A stretch of 64,000 bases of DNA from Halopseudomonas phragmitis (GTDB lineage Bacteria; Pseudomonadota; Gammaproteobacteria; Pseudomonadales; Pseudomonadaceae), in NCBI RefSeq assembly GCF_002056295.1, contig NZ_CP020100.1, forward strand, positions 3,371,501 to 3,435,500. The letters are read 5' to 3'. Position numbers and translations under genes: made by a program. The notes beneath the pieces are model-generated. The model made no database searches and was not told the DNA's origin. It was given only the letters and a program-made list of their open reading frames with translations. Shown here in pieces: positions 42,639-54,869 of this stretch. The first letter of the stretch is position 1, and each line of letters starts with the position of its first letter.

Positions 42639-43804
42639 TATTTACCCTCCGCGGCCTTGACGACTTGCTGGGCAGCGTCGGTCAGACTGGTTGCAGCGAT
42701 GATGTTCAGACCACTTTCGGCCAGGACCTTGGCGCCCAGGTCGGCGTTATTGCCTTCCAGACGCACAACCACCGGCACTTTCACGCCAACTTCCTTGACC
42801 GCGCCGATGATGCCTTCGGCGATCATGTCGCAGCGCACGATACCGCCGAAGATGTTGACCAGAACAGCCTGGACATTGCTGTCGGACAGGATGATCTTGA
42901 ACGCTTCGGTTACGCGCTCCTTGGTCGCACCGCCACCAACGTCGAGGAAGTTGGCCGGCTTGCCGCCGTGCAGGTTGACGATGTCCATGGTACCCATGGC
43001 CAGACCGGCACCGTTGACCATGCAGCCGATATTGCCTTCCAGGGCAACGTAGTTCAGTTCGAACTTGGCAGCGTGGGCTTCACGCGGGTCGTCCTGGGAC
43101 GGATCGTGCATGGCGCGCAGCTTGGGCTGACGGTACATGGCGTTGCCGTCGATGTTGATCTTGGCGTCCAGGCAGTGCAGATTGCCGTCTTCCTTGATCA
43201 CCAGCGGGTTGATTTCCAGCAGGGCCAGATCATAATCGGCGAACAGTTTACCCAGGCCAACGAAGATGTTGGTGAACTGCTTGATCTGGTCGCCTTGCAG
43301 GCCCAGTTTGAAAGCCAGCTCACGGCCCTGGTAGGGCTGCGGGCCCACCAGCGGATCGATAGTGGCCTTGAGGATTTTCTCAGGAGTTTCCTCGGCGACC
43401 TTCTCGATCTCGACACCACCTTCGGTGGAGGCCATGAACACGATACGACGGGTGGAGCGATCTACTACCGCACCGAGGTACAGCTCTTTGGCGATATCGG
43501 TGCAGGCTTCAACCAGAATCTTGCTGACCGGCTGACCATTGGCGTCTGTCTGGTAGGTCACCAGGCGCTGACCCAGCCACTGCTCGGCGAAAGCCTTGGC
43601 GTCTTCGCGGCTCTTGACCAGCTTCACACCGCCAGCCTTGCCACGACCACCGGCATGCACCTGGGCTTTGACAACCCACATGTCGCCGCCGATCTTGTCG
43701 CAGGCTTCAGCCGCTTCTTCGGGAGTGTCTACAGCAAAGCCTTTGGATACAGGAAGACCGTATTCAGCGAACAGCTGCTTCCCCTGATATTCGTGAAGAT
43801 TCAT
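42638..43804 (-). CDS. sucC: Succinyl-CoA synthetase, beta subunit
   Basis: The 388-residue ATP-grasp subunit begins [19 protein letters not shown] and binds the nucleotide. Conserved parts include [19 protein letters not shown] and [17 protein letters not shown]. It pairs with SucD in the TCA cycle. A 179-bp leader with strong hairpins separates it from lpd, so it may have its own regulation. Confidence 0.97.
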   Translation of the reverse strand: MNLHEYQGKQLFAEYGLPVSKGFAVDTPEEAAEACDKIGGDMWVVKAQVHAGGRGKAGGVKLVKSREDAKAFAEQWLGQRLVTYQTDANGQPVSKILVEACTDIAKELYLGAVVDRSTRRIVFMASTEGGVEIEKVAEETPEKILKATIDPLVGPQPYQGRELAFKLGLQGDQIKQFTNIFVGLGKLFADYDLALLEINPLVIKEDGNLHCLDAKINIDGNAMYRQPKLRAMHDPSQDDPREAHAAKFELNYVALEGNIGCMVNGAGLAMGTMDIVNLHGGKPANFLDVGGGATKERVTEAFKIILSDSNVQAVLVNIFGGIVRCDMIAEGIIGAVKEVGVKVPVVVRLEGNNADLGAKVLAESGLNIIAATSLTDAAQQVVKAAEGK

Positions 43805-43983
43805 GCTTATCTACCGTTTCATCGTGTAGGAATTGCGTTTATGACAGTAGCCGACCCTGCACCACCGCCACCCTTGACCCTCCGGAGAAGGTCCAACCGG
43901 CCGCAACCGGAATTGCCACATCGTGCTGAAGCCAACCCGACTACCGGGCCCAATCAGGACCCGGCAGTCACGGACGCGCTAGT
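43805..43983 (-). promoter_or_regulatory. Structured leader upstream of sucC
   Basis: The lpd-sucC gap holds three hairpins on the transcript strand: a 10-bp stem at 43939-43969, CCGG/CCGG at 43897-43910, and one at 43876-43893. A conserved Pseudomonas RNA motif named sucC is known upstream of this gene. Identity with that motif is inferred from position and not checked. Confidence 0.5.
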
Positions 43984-45497
<1,514 letters not shown>

Positions 45498-45505
45498 AGC
45501 GAGGT

Positions 45506-46738
45506 TCAGACTTCCAGCAGCAGACGAGCCGGGTCTTCCAACAGGTCCTTGATGGCCACCAGGAAGCTCACCGCTTCCTTGCCGTCGATCAGACGGTGGT
45601 CGTAGGACAGGGCCAGATACATCATCGGCAGGATCACCACCTGACCGTTAACCGCCATCGGGCGCTCCTGGATCTTGTGCATGCCCAGAATTGCAGTTTG
45701 CGGCGGGTTGACGATCGGCGATGACAGCAGTGAACCGAACACACCACCATTGGAAATGGTGAAGGTGCCGCCGGTCATTTCTTCGATCGACAGTTTGCCA
45801 TCACGCGCCTTGCGGCCGTAGTCGGCGATACCGCCTTCGATCTGAGCCAGGCTCATGAACTCGGCGTTGCGCAGGACCGGCACGACCAGGCCACGATCAC
45901 TGGATACGGCGACGCCGATGTCCATATAACCGTGGTAGACAATATCGTTGCCATCGATGGAAGCGTTGACCGCCGGGAAGCGCTTGAGCGCCTCGGTAAC
46001 AGCCTTGACGAAGAACGACATGAAGCCCAGGCGCACGCCATTGTGCTTCTTCTCGAACAGGTCCTTGTACTTGCTGCGCAGGTCCATGACCGGCTTCATG
46101 TTGACTTCGTTGTAGGTAGTCAGCATAGCCATGGTCGACTGGGCAGAGACCAGACGCTCGGCAACGCGGGCGCGCAGACGGGTCATGGGCACGCGCTTCT
46201 CGATCCGGTCACCCTCACCCAGGCTGACTGCCGGGGCCGCCGCAGCGGGCTTGGCAGCCGCAGCCGGAGCAGCCTGCGGAGCATTTTTCTTGGCTTCGAT
46301 GGCGTTAAGCACGTCTTCCTTGGTGATCCGGCCACCCTTGCCAGTGCCGTTAATTTCCCCAGAGCTCAGGCCATTCTCCTCAGCCAGTTTACGCGCAGCC
46401 GGCGACAGCAGCAGCTCGTCGTCCGACTCAGCCGCCTTGGCAGCCGGTGCGGCTTCGGCTTTGGCTTCAGACTTTGCTTCAGCCTTGGGAGCGGCAGTCG
46501 CGCCAGCGTTCAGGGTGCCCAGCAGCTCACCACTGAGTACGGTATCGCCTTCACTCTTGACGATATCGCCCAGTACGCCGTCAGCCTCGGCCAATACTTC
46601 CATCACAACCTTGTCGGTCTCGATGTCAACGATCAGCTCGTCACGCTTGACGGCATCGCCAGGCTGCTTGTGCCAGGTGGCCACGGTGCCATCGGCAACC
46701 GATTCCGGAAAAGTGGGGGCTTTGATTTCAATAGCCAT
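45506..46738 (-). CDS. sucB: 2-oxoglutarate dehydrogenase E2 (dihydrolipoyl succinyltransferase)
   Basis: The 410-residue core subunit has an N-terminal lipoyl domain with the lipoylated Lys43 in [10 protein letters not shown]. An Ala/Lys-rich linker, a peripheral-subunit binding domain (about 108-145) and a second Ala/Pro-rich linker follow. The catalytic domain carries [12 protein letters not shown] (His and Asp of the active site). It transfers succinyl groups to CoA. AAGGA precedes the ATG, 38 bp after sucA. Confidence 0.97.
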   Translation of the reverse strand: MAIEIKAPTFPESVADGTVATWHKQPGDAVKRDELIVDIETDKVVMEVLAEADGVLGDIVKSEGDTVLSGELLGTLNAGATAAPKAEAKSEAKAEAAPAAKAAESDDELLLSPAARKLAEENGLSSGEINGTGKGGRITKEDVLNAIEAKKNAPQAAPAAAAKPAAAAPAVSLGEGDRIEKRVPMTRLRARVAERLVSAQSTMAMLTTYNEVNMKPVMDLRSKYKDLFEKKHNGVRLGFMSFFVKAVTEALKRFPAVNASIDGNDIVYHGYMDIGVAVSSDRGLVVPVLRNAEFMSLAQIEGGIADYGRKARDGKLSIEEMTGGTFTISNGGVFGSLLSSPIVNPPQTAILGMHKIQERPMAVNGQVVILPMMYLALSYDHRLIDGKEAVSFLVAIKDLLEDPARLLLEV

Positions 46739-46776
46739 TGTCGATCCTTATGAATTCTTCGTTAGCTGCAAGGTGC

Positions 46777-49611
46777 TCAAACAGTAAAGGCGTCCTGCAG
46801 GAGTTTTTCCTGTTGTTCCGCGTGCATGGACGGGTAGCCGCAAGCCGGTGCCGCCGAAGCTTCACGACCAGCGTAGTCCAGATACAGATTCTTGACCTTG
46901 TGCTGAGCGAGAACCCGACGCATGTGGTGCTGACTGGAGTACCAGGCGCCTTGGTTCATCGGCTCTTCCTGACACCAGACCACCTTCTTCAGGTTCTTGT
47001 AGGGTGCCAGCACTTCAGCCAGGTCGTCCTCAGGGAACGGATACAGTTGCTCAATCCGGATGATGGCAATGTTGTCCTGCCCTTCGTTGCGACGCTTTTC
47101 CAACAGATCGTAATAAACCTTGCCGCTGCACATGACCACTCGATCGACCTTCTTCGGATCGATGCTGTCGATCTCAGGGATCACGGTGTGGAAGGAACCG
47201 TCGGCCAGTTCTTCCAGGGTTGAGGTGGCCAGTTTGTGGCGCAGCAGCGACTTCGGCGTCAGAGCGATCAGCGGCTTGCGCAGCGGACGGATCACCTGAC
47301 GGCGAAGCATGTGATAAACCTGAGCCGGGGTCGAAGGCACGCAGACCTGAATGTTGTGCTCGGCGCACAATTGCAGGAAGCGCTCCAGACGCGCCGAAGA
47401 GTGTTCCGGACCCTGACCTTCATAGCCATGCGGCAGCAGCATGGTCAGGCCGCACAGACGCCCCCACTTGTGCTCGCCACTGGTGATGAACTGGTCAACT
47501 ACCACCTGGGCACCGTTGAAGAAGTCACCGAACTGGGCTTCCCAGATCACCAGCGCATTCGGCGTGGTGGTGGCGTAGCCGTATTCGAAAGCCAGTACCG
47601 CCTCTTCGGACAGCAGCGAATCATAAATGTCAAAACGCGGCTGCGGCTCGGCCAGATTGGCCAGCGGAATGTAAGGTACGCCATCCTTCTGGTTGTGCAG
47701 CACGGCATGGCGGTGCGAGAAGGTGCCACGCCCGACGTCCTGACCGGTGATCCGGATCGGATGGCCTTCATGCAGCAAGGTGGCGTAGGCCATGGTCTCG
47801 GCGAAGCCCCAGTTCAGCGCCAGCGCACCGGCGGCCATCTTGCGACGGTCTTCGACGATCTTGCCAACCTGGCGCTGCAACACCAGACCGTCCGGCAGGC
47901 TGTTCAGGCGATTGGCCAGTTCCTGCAGGGTCTTGAGGTCGAAACGGGTGTCATGACGCGCGGTCCACTTGTGGCCCAGGTACGGCGCCCAGTCGACGAA
48001 CGAACCAGTATCCGGCTCCTTGACCAGACTCTTGACCACGTGCTGGCCGTTGTCCAGCGCGTTGCGGTAGTCCTCGATCTTGGCCTGCACATCATCGCCG
48101 CTCAGTACACCTTCGGCCACCAGACGCTCAGCATACAGCTCACGAGTCGTTGGATGCTTGGCGATTTTCTCGTACATCAACGGCTGGGTACCGGACGGCT
48201 CGTCAGCCTCGTTATGGCCACGACGACGGTAGCAGACCAGATCGATCACCACGTCACGCTTGAACTGCATGCGGTAATCGACAGCCAGTTGGGTAACGAA
48301 CAGCACGGCTTCCGGATCATCGCCATTCACATGGAAGATCGGCGCCTGAATCATCTTCGCAACGTCGGTGCAATACTCGGTAGAGCGGGCATCTTCCTGG
48401 CGGCTGGTGGTGAAGCCGACCTGGTTGTTGACGATGATGTGGATGGTCCCACCGGTCTTGTAGGCCCGGGTTTGGGACATCTGGAAGGTTTCCATGACCA
48501 CGCCCTGACCGGCAAAGGCGGCGTCGCCGTGGATACTGATCGGCAGTACCTTGTCGCCAGTGACATCCTTGCGGCGATCCTGACGGGCACGCACCGAACC
48601 TTCGACTACAGGAGAGACGATCTCCAGGTGCGAAGGGTTGAACGCCAGCGCCAGGTGGACTTCACCACCGGAGGTCATGACGTTGGACGAGAAGCCCTGA
48701 TGGTATTTAACGTCACCGGAGCCCAGGTCGATGATCTTCTTGCCTTCGAACTCGTCGAACAAATCACGCGGGTTCTTGCCCAGGGTGTTGACCAAGACGT
48801 TCAGGCGGCCACGGTGAGCCATGCCCAGCACCACTTCGCTGGTGCCGTAGGAGCCGGCGCGCTGAATGATTTCGTCCAGCATCGGGATCAGGCTCTCGCC
48901 ACCCTCGACGCCGAAACGTTTGGTGCCCGGGTATTTGGTGCCCAGATATTTTTCCAGACCTTCAGCGGCAGTCAGGCGCTCGAGCAGATGACGCTTGCTC
49001 TCGACCGAGTGCTGCGGCTTGCCACGCACGCTTTCCAGACGCTGCTGGAACCAGCGGCGCTGGTTGGAGTCGACGATGTGCATGTACTCGGCACCGTAAG
49101 TCGAGCAGTAGGTCGACTTCAGTGCTTCGAGGATTTCACGCAGGGTGGCCTCTTCCTTGCCAATCTGCAGTTCGCCGGTATGGAACGGGGTGTCCAGATC
49201 GGCGTCGGTCAGGCCGTAATCATCGAGGCTCAGATCAGCGATTGCTTCCCGCTTCCACAAACCCAGCGGATCCAGGGTAGAAGCCTGGTGGCCACGCATG
49301 CGGTAGGCCTGGATCAGGCGCAGGACATCAACCTGCTTCTTCTCATGAGCACTGCTGACTTGACCGGCAACAGCCTGAGGGCGGCGCTGGTTGCGGGTAA
49401 GCAGTTCGAAGTGTTCACGAATGGTGGAATGGGAAATATCCGACGCAGCATAACCGTTGACCTGGGGCAGCTTCTGAAAATAGCTGCGCCACTCTTCGGC
49501 GACGCTGTTCGGGTCGTGCAGATAGAGCTCGTAGAGCTCCTCAACGTAGGAGGCATTCCCACCGGATAGATGAGATGTGCTCCACAGCTGCTGCATTTCG
49601 CTGTCTGGCAT
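46777..49611 (-). CDS. sucA: 2-oxoglutarate dehydrogenase E1
   Basis: The 944-residue thiamine-diphosphate enzyme decarboxylates 2-oxoglutarate and passes the succinyl group to SucB. It includes MPDSEMQQLWSTSHLSGGNA at the N-terminus (binding E2), the VVLGMAHRGRLNVL segment, and the ThDP/Mg motif region ISIHGDAAFAGQGVV to HIIVNNQVGFTTS. GAGGGTGA precedes the ATG. A 303-bp structured gap separates it from sdhB. Confidence 0.97.
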   Translation of the reverse strand: MPDSEMQQLWSTSHLSGGNASYVEELYELYLHDPNSVAEEWRSYFQKLPQVNGYAASDISHSTIREHFELLTRNQRRPQAVAGQVSSAHEKKQVDVLRLIQAYRMRGHQASTLDPLGLWKREAIADLSLDDYGLTDADLDTPFHTGELQIGKEEATLREILEALKSTYCSTYGAEYMHIVDSNQRRWFQQRLESVRGKPQHSVESKRHLLERLTAAEGLEKYLGTKYPGTKRFGVEGGESLIPMLDEIIQRAGSYGTSEVVLGMAHRGRLNVLVNTLGKNPRDLFDEFEGKKIIDLGSGDVKYHQGFSSNVMTSGGEVHLALAFNPSHLEIVSPVVEGSVRARQDRRKDVTGDKVLPISIHGDAAFAGQGVVMETFQMSQTRAYKTGGTIHIIVNNQVGFTTSRQEDARSTEYCTDVAKMIQAPIFHVNGDDPEAVLFVTQLAVDYRMQFKRDVVIDLVCYRRRGHNEADEPSGTQPLMYEKIAKHPTTRELYAERLVAEGVLSGDDVQAKIEDYRNALDNGQHVVKSLVKEPDTGSFVDWAPYLGHKWTARHDTRFDLKTLQELANRLNSLPDGLVLQRQVGKIVEDRRKMAAGALALNWGFAETMAYATLLHEGHPIRITGQDVGRGTFSHRHAVLHNQKDGVPYIPLANLAEPQPRFDIYDSLLSEEAVLAFEYGYATTTPNALVIWEAQFGDFFNGAQVVVDQFITSGEHKWGRLCGLTMLLPHGYEGQGPEHSSARLERFLQLCAEHNIQVCVPSTPAQVYHMLRRQVIRPLRKPLIALTPKSLLRHKLATSTLEELADGSFHTVIPEIDSIDPKKVDRVVMCSGKVYYDLLEKRRNEGQDNIAIIRIEQLYPFPEDDLAEVLAPYKNLKKVVWCQEEPMNQGAWYSSQHHMRRVLAQHKVKNLYLDYAGREASAAPACGYPSMHAEQQEKLLQDAFTV

Positions 49612-49914
49612 GCTTGGTCACCCTCTATAAGGGGACACCACCTGGCGCAAAGACCATTAATTGGCAAAACACTGCCATCCGTGCAGAACCGACCAGAGGG
49701 TTGCCGGCATTGTCTCTACCGATCGCCCTACCCTGCCCAGGCTCTGCGAAACCGGAAAATTGCCGGCCCCGACAGATAGTTCGGGTGTTACCCGATTGCC
49801 CCTGTTGGTTTAGGTATTACAAACCGCGGCTTTGTGAGCTGCGGCCCGATTCACTTCTGACCGGCACCCTATAGCAGGTGCCGGCACAGGTTCATTTGAT
49901 GCAGAGATCGCCGA
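49612..49914 (-). promoter_or_regulatory. sdhB-sucA gap with structured sucA leader
   Basis: No gene is supported here. A 24-base hairpin (CCGGCACC/GGTGCCGG, 49861-49884) begins 30 bp after the sdhB stop and may end or process the sdh message. Further hairpins lie at 49782-49794 (CGGGT/ACCCG) and around CCGG repeats near 49752-49766. A Pseudomonas RNA motif called sucA-II is known at this position. Whether this sequence is an instance was not tested. Confidence 0.5.
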
Positions 49915-50619
49915 TCAGGTTCCGCTCTGCAGCAACATGTTGCGGATGTGGCCAATGGCACGGGTCGGGTTCAGACCCTTGGGGCACACATTCACGCAGT
50001 TCATGATGCCGCGGCAACGAAATACGCTGAACGGATCGTCCAGTGCTGCCAGACGCTCTTCGGTCTGGGTGTCGCGGCTGTCCGCCAGGAAGCGGTAGGC
50101 TTGCAACAGACCCGCAGGGCCGATGAACTTGTCCGGGTTCCACCAGAACGACGGGCACGAAGTCGAACAGCAGGCACAGAGAATACACTCGTACAGGCCA
50201 TCCAGCTTTTCGCGCTCCTCAGGCGACTGCAGGCGCTCGATAGCCGGCGCCGGCGTGTCATTCTGCAAATACGGCTGAACCTTTTCGTACTGCTTGTAGA
50301 AGATGCTCATATCCACGACCAGGTCACGGATTACCGGCAAACCCGGCAGCGGACGCAGCACCAGCTTGTTACCCTTGACCACAGCAGACAGCGGCGTGAC
50401 GCAAGCCAGACCGTTCTTGCCGTTGATGTTCATACCGTCCGAGCCACATACGCCCTCGCGGCAGGAGCGACGGTAGGAAAAGCTGCCGTCCTGCTCCTTG
50501 ATCAGCGCCAGCACGTCCAGGACCATGATGTCCTTGCCGCCGGTGTCGACCTGAAAGTCCTGCATGTGGGGAGCGTTGTCGCTCTCCGGGTTGTAACGAT
50601 AGACACTCACTTGCAACAT
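49915..50619 (-). CDS. sdhB: Succinate dehydrogenase iron-sulfur subunit
   Basis: The 234-residue subunit carries three Fe-S clusters. SCREGVCGSDGM begins the [2Fe-2S] set, and CILCACCSTSCPSFWW and CRGIMNCVNVCPKGLNP hold the [4Fe-4S] and [3Fe-4S] ligands. It passes electrons from SdhA to ubiquinone. The start MLQVSVYRYNPES fits the family; three upstream codons are rejected. It follows sdhA after 11 bp. Confidence 0.97.
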   Translation of the reverse strand: MLQVSVYRYNPESDNAPHMQDFQVDTGGKDIMVLDVLALIKEQDGSFSYRRSCREGVCGSDGMNINGKNGLACVTPLSAVVKGNKLVLRPLPGLPVIRDLVVDMSIFYKQYEKVQPYLQNDTPAPAIERLQSPEEREKLDGLYECILCACCSTSCPSFWWNPDKFIGPAGLLQAYRFLADSRDTQTEERLAALDDPFSVFRCRGIMNCVNVCPKGLNPTRAIGHIRNMLLQSGT

Positions 50620-50630
50620 ATCGGTCACCC

Positions 50631-52403
50631 TTAGTAAGTACGTACTTTAGGTTCAAAGGCCGGAACGGTTTTCGGCGCGAAGTTCACAGCCCGCTTGCTG
50701 ACCTCTTTGGTCTCGGGCTTGTACAGGCTGTGGCACAGCCAGTTCGCGTCATCACGCTCCTCGAAGTCTTCACGGGCGTGCGCACCACGGCTTTCCTTGC
50801 GGATCTCCGCGGCAATCGCAGTAGCCTCAGCCACTTCGAGCAGGTTTTGCAGTTCCAGCGCTTCAATACGCGCGGTGTTGAATGCCTGGCTCTTGTCATT
50901 GATCTTGACGTTGGCAATACGCTCACGCAGATCAGCCAGTTGCTTGATACCCTTCTGCATGTATTCACCGGTACGGAATACACCGAAGTAGTTCTGCATG
51001 CAGCTCTGCAGCTCTTTGCGCAGCGGAGCGACATCTTCGCCAGAGCTGCGCTCATTGAGGCCGGCCAGACGAGCCATGGAGGCATCGATGTCGGACTCGG
51101 AGGCGCCACGGTACTCGATGCCTTCCTTGAGCGCGCTTTCCAGGTGCAGACCGGCAGCCCGACCGAACACCACCAGATCCAGCAGAGAGTTGCCACCCAG
51201 ACGGTTGGCGCCGTGTACGGATACGCAGGCCACTTCACCGACAGCAAACAGACCTTCGATGATCTTGTCGTTGCCGTTGGCATCCTGGGTGATCGCCTGA
51301 CCATGGATATTGGTGGCGATGCCGCCCATCATGTAGTGACAGGTCGGAACAACAGGAACCGGAGCGACGACCGGATCAACGTGGGCAAAGGTCTTGGACA
51401 GTTCACAGATACCCGGCAGACGGCTGTGCAGAACCTCTTCACCGAGGTGATCGAGCTTCAGCATCACGTGGTCGCCATCCGGACCACAACCATTACCGGC
51501 AAGGATTTCCTTGACCATGGAGCGGGCAACTACGTCGCGGCCAGCCAGGTCCTTGGCGTTGGGAGCATAGCGCTCCATGAAACGCTCGCCATGCTTGTTG
51601 ATCAGGTAGCCACCCTCACCACGGCAACCTTCGGTCACCAGCACACCAGCGCCGGCGATACCGGTCGGGTGGAACTGCCACATTTCCATGTCCTGGGCCG
51701 GAACGCCGGCGCGCAGGGCCATACCCATGCCATCACCAGTATTGATCAGGGCATTGGTGGTCGAAGAGTAGATACGGCCGGCACCGCCAGTGGCCAGTAC
51801 CGTGGCCTTGGCACGGATATAGACGGTTTCGCCAGTTTCGATGCAGATGGCGATGACACCAACGATCGCGCCATCCTGGTTCTTGACCAGATCAACCGCG
51901 TACCACTCATTGAGGAAGGTGGTGTCGTGCTTGACGTTGTTCTGATACAGGGTATGCAGCAAAGCGTGACCGGTACGGTCAGCGGCGGCGCAGGTACGGG
52001 CTGCCTGGGTCGGGTTGTCCGGGCCCTTTGACTGACCACCGAACGGGCGCTGGTAAATGCGGCCTTGCTCGGTACGCGAGAACGGCAGCCCCATGTGCTC
52101 CAGCTCAAATACCGCTTCCGGGCCTACCGAACACATATATTCGATAGCGTCCTGGTCACCGATATAGTCGGAACCCTTGACGGTATCGTACATGTGCCAG
52201 CGCCAGTCATCGTTCGGATCAGCCGAAGCGATGGCGCAGGTAATACCGCCCTGGGCGGATACAGTGTGCGAACGGGTCGGGAACACCTTGGTTACAACGG
52301 CAGTCTTGTGACCGCCCTGAGCCAGTTGCAGCGCAGCGCGCATACCGGCACCGCCACCACCCACGATGATGGCATCAAAAGTCAGAGTACGCATGTTAGC
52401 CAT
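50631..52403 (-). CDS. sdhA: Succinate dehydrogenase flavoprotein subunit
   Basis: The 590-residue subunit oxidises succinate to fumarate. It shows the FAD fold [17 protein letters not shown], the covalent FAD His46 in [10 protein letters not shown], and substrate residues near [17 protein letters not shown] and YMMGGIATN. It starts directly after the sdhD stop and is very close to known Pseudomonas SdhA. Confidence 0.98.
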   Translation of the reverse strand: MANMRTLTFDAIIVGGGGAGMRAALQLAQGGHKTAVVTKVFPTRSHTVSAQGGITCAIASADPNDDWRWHMYDTVKGSDYIGDQDAIEYMCSVGPEAVFELEHMGLPFSRTEQGRIYQRPFGGQSKGPDNPTQAARTCAAADRTGHALLHTLYQNNVKHDTTFLNEWYAVDLVKNQDGAIVGVIAICIETGETVYIRAKATVLATGGAGRIYSSTTNALINTGDGMGMALRAGVPAQDMEMWQFHPTGIAGAGVLVTEGCRGEGGYLINKHGERFMERYAPNAKDLAGRDVVARSMVKEILAGNGCGPDGDHVMLKLDHLGEEVLHSRLPGICELSKTFAHVDPVVAPVPVVPTCHYMMGGIATNIHGQAITQDANGNDKIIEGLFAVGEVACVSVHGANRLGGNSLLDLVVFGRAAGLHLESALKEGIEYRGASESDIDASMARLAGLNERSSGEDVAPLRKELQSCMQNYFGVFRTGEYMQKGIKQLADLRERIANVKINDKSQAFNTARIEALELQNLLEVAEATAIAAEIRKESRGAHAREDFEERDDANWLCHSLYKPETKEVSKRAVNFAPKTVPAFEPKVRTY

Positions 52404-52772
52404 TTAGAAACCCCACAGAATCTGCACGCCCCAGACGAAAAGAACAAACATGGCCAGACCACAAACCGCCTGGAACAGGAAGCGGATCGGGGTAGCAACT
52501 TTGCCAAGAGCCATGGGAGTCAGGTAATCGGTCGAGATGGTCCACATGCCGACCCAGGCGTGAGCACTCAGGGCCACCAGAGTGAGCAGGCTGAAGATTC
52601 GCATCCAGTTCTGGCTGAACAGACCGTGCCAGGCTTCATAGGTCAGACCCGGATTGGCAACCATCCAGCCCAGCAGGAACAGAACATATACCGCCAGAAC
52701 CACAGCCGATACGCGCTGGACCATCCAGTCATAAAGACCGCTGCGCGACAGGTTGGTGACGTTGGTTACCAT
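52404..52772 (-). CDS. sdhD: Succinate dehydrogenase membrane anchor SdhD
   Basis: The 122-residue, three-helix anchor binds heme b and ubiquinone with SdhC. The heme/quinone side lies in SLLTLVALSAHAWVGMWTIS (His) followed by DYL. The start MVTNVTNLSRSGLYDW matches Pseudomonas SdhD and overlaps the sdhC stop by 7 bp. Confidence 0.96.
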   Translation of the reverse strand: MVTNVTNLSRSGLYDWMVQRVSAVVLAVYVLFLLGWMVANPGLTYEAWHGLFSQNWMRIFSLLTLVALSAHAWVGMWTISTDYLTPMALGKVATPIRFLFQAVCGLAMFVLFVWGVQILWGF

Positions 52773-53158
52773 ATCCAAACCCCCAGAAGAACAATCAGAA
52801 CGACCGAAACCACGATTACGATCTTCGAACCCAACTTGCCGCTTTCCAGCTCTTCGCCCACACCAGCGTCCATCAGCAGGTGGCGAATGCCGGCGACCAA
52901 GTGGTACAGCAGCGCAGACAGCACGCCCCAGATAACCAACTTGGCCAGCGGATTTTGCAGACAGGCCTTAACCTGCTCGAAACCACTTTCGGAACTCAGC
53001 GAGGTGTCCAGCATCCAAAGCAGACCAGCGATGGCGATGAACAGGATGATGCCCGAAATGCGGTGAGCGATTGACGTGTATGCAGTGATAGGTAGTTTGA
53101 TTGTCCTGAGATCCAGGTTGACAGGTCTTTTGCTATTCACGGCTATATTCACACTCAT
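52766..53158 (-). CDS. sdhC: Succinate dehydrogenase cytochrome b556 subunit SdhC
   Basis: The 130-residue, three-helix anchor has the family motifs RPVNLDLRTIKLPITAYTSI, AHRISG (His and Arg/Ser near quinone) and HLVAGIRHLLMD (heme His). The ATG gives MSVNIAV before the conserved part. An in-frame GTG six codons later (53140) is an alternative start. It is the first gene of the sdh-suc cluster, divergent from gltA. Confidence 0.96.
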   Translation of the reverse strand: MSVNIAVNSKRPVNLDLRTIKLPITAYTSIAHRISGIILFIAIAGLLWMLDTSLSSESGFEQVKACLQNPLAKLVIWGVLSALLYHLVAGIRHLLMDAGVGEELESGKLGSKIVIVVSVVLIVLLGVWIW

Positions 53159-53269
53159 GGCCCTGCGGGACAGGGCTGGATTATAGGAAGGTGCACTTTT
53201 GTGGGTACCCCAATGACCTCGTGGTCAGCCTTGCAATGAAAGCCGTTAAGGTCATTTTGCCGGACAAGG

Positions 53270-53298
53270 AGTATAGAGACTTACCCCCCTGATTACAA
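53270..53298 (-). promoter_or_regulatory. Candidate sigma-70 promoter of sdhC
   Basis: On the minus strand, TTGTAA (53293-53298) and TATACT (53270-53275) are separated by 17 bases. This would give an sdh leader of about 105 nt. Confidence 0.55.
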
Positions 53299-53413
53299 TG
53301 CAACAACCTGTTGCAATAGGCCTATTTCAAACCTTGTCGGGCGATTAACGCGCACAGCCAAAAGACCAATAAAAGCTTTTTATTGGCTTCATATCTATTG
53401 ACTATCCGCACAA

Positions 53414-53441
53414 TTGACAAACGGGATTATCACCTTATAGT
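53414..53441 (+). promoter_or_regulatory. Sigma-70 promoter of gltA
   Basis: A perfect -35 box TTGACA (53414-53419) and a -10 box TATAGT (53436-53441) are separated by 16 bases. Transcription would start near 53448, giving a leader of about 50 nt. Confidence 0.75.
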
Positions 53442-53498
53442 GATGCGGGCCCTGCGTGGGGGGTCACACTTTCGATACAGCAATTAAGGAGGCCATCA

Positions 53499-54773
53499 AT
53501 GGCTGACAAGAAGGCGCAGTTGATCATCGAGGGCGCTGCCCCCATTGAGCTGCCAGTATATTCCGGCACCATGGGGCCGGATGTAGTGGATGTGCGCAGC
53601 CTGACTGCCGAAGGTATTTTCACCTTCGATCCTGGCTTCATGGCCACTTCATCTTGCGAGTCCAAGATCACTTTCATTGATGGTGACAAGGGCGTTCTGC
53701 TCCACCGCGGCTACCCGATCGAGCAACTGGCCGAGAAGGCCAATTTCCTCGAGACCTGCTTTTTGCTGCTCAAGGGCGAGCTGCCCAATGCCGAGGAAAA
53801 ACAGAAATTCGAGAGCACCATCAAGAACCACACCATGGTGCACGAGCAGCTCAAGAGCTTCTTCAACGGCTTCCGCCGCGACGCCCACCCGATGGCCATC
53901 ATGTGCGGTGTAGTCGGAGCCCTGTCTGCCTTCTACCACGACTCGCTGGACATCAATGACCCGCATCACCGGGAAATTTCCGCCATCCGTCTGATCGCCA
54001 AGATGCCGACCCTGGCGGCCATGGTCTACAAGTACTCTATCGGTCAGCCGATGATGTACCCGCGCAACGACCTGAGCTATTCAGAAAACTTCCTTCACAT
54101 GATGTTCAACACACCCTGTGACGAGAAGAAGATCAGCCCGATCCTGGCCCGCGCTATGGACCGCATTTTCGTTCTGCATGCCGACCACGAGCAGAACGCT
54201 TCGACTTCGACCGTTCGTCTGGCCGGCTCATCCGGGGCCAATCCGTTCGCCTGTATCGCCGCCGGCATCGCCGCGCTGTGGGGACCGGCTCACGGTGGCG
54301 CCAACGAAGCAGTGCTGCGCATGCTCGACGAAATCGGCGACGTCTCCAACATCGAGAAATTCGTCGCCAAGGCCAAGGACAAGGACGATCCGTTCAAACT
54401 GATGGGCTTCGGCCACCGGGTCTACAAGAACTTCGACCCGCGCGCCAAGGTCATGAAACAAACCTGCGACGAGGTTCTGAGCGAGCTCGGCATCAACGAT
54501 CCGCAACTGGAACTGGCCATGAAGCTGGAAGAGATCGCCCGTACCGATCCCTACTTCATCGAGCGCAACCTGTACCCGAACGTCGACTTCTACTCGGGCA
54601 TCATCCTCAAGGCCATCGGCATTCCCACGGAGATGTTCACCGTAATCTTCGCCACCGGCCGTACTCCGGGCTGGATCGCCCACTGGAACGAGATGATCAG
54701 CGGCCCATATAAGATCGGCCGTCCGCGCCAGCTCTACACTGGTCACAGCCAACGGGACTACCCGAGCAAGTGA
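53499..54773 (+). CDS. gltA: Citrate synthase (type II)
   Basis: The 424-residue enzyme condenses acetyl-CoA with oxaloacetate to open the TCA cycle. The length and the N-terminal beta-rich domain indicate the hexameric, NADH-sensitive gammaproteobacterial type. Catalytic segments are [36 protein letters not shown] and [26 protein letters not shown] precedes the ATG. It is divergent from the sdh-suc cluster and has its own terminator. Confidence 0.98.
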   Translation: MADKKAQLIIEGAAPIELPVYSGTMGPDVVDVRSLTAEGIFTFDPGFMATSSCESKITFIDGDKGVLLHRGYPIEQLAEKANFLETCFLLLKGELPNAEEKQKFESTIKNHTMVHEQLKSFFNGFRRDAHPMAIMCGVVGALSAFYHDSLDINDPHHREISAIRLIAKMPTLAAMVYKYSIGQPMMYPRNDLSYSENFLHMMFNTPCDEKKISPILARAMDRIFVLHADHEQNASTSTVRLAGSSGANPFACIAAGIAALWGPAHGGANEAVLRMLDEIGDVSNIEKFVAKAKDKDDPFKLMGFGHRVYKNFDPRAKVMKQTCDEVLSELGINDPQLELAMKLEEIARTDPYFIERNLYPNVDFYSGIILKAIGIPTEMFTVIFATGRTPGWIAHWNEMISGPYKIGRPRQLYTGHSQRDYPSK

Positions 54774-54777
54774 TCCG

Positions 54778-54804
54778 AAAAGCCCCGCTTGGCGGGGCTT
54801 TTTC
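54778..54804 (+). terminator. Terminator of gltA
   Basis: The stem AAAAGCCCCGC / GCGGGGCTTTTT with a 3-base loop lies 4 bp after the stop. It ends in a T-run. Confidence 0.92.
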
Positions 54805-54869
54805 GTTATTGCCGAAACCTGTGTCGAGCAGACACGCGCCCCCCCCAGACAACAACGCAGCGTTGAGCG

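Larger units (their letters stand above)
53159..53498. promoter_or_regulatory. Divergent gltA/sdhC control region
   Basis: This 340-bp gap carries a promoter for each direction (listed separately) and a palindrome GCAACA-ACC-TGTTGC at 53300-53314. The palindrome lies just upstream of the sdhC -35 box, a sensible place for a regulator. No gene is present. Confidence 0.6.

Noticed and set aside
47236-49569. A 777-codon open frame on the plus strand across sucA
   Set aside because: It is an antisense shadow of sucA. Similar long shadows oppose sucB, lpd, sucC and sdhA.
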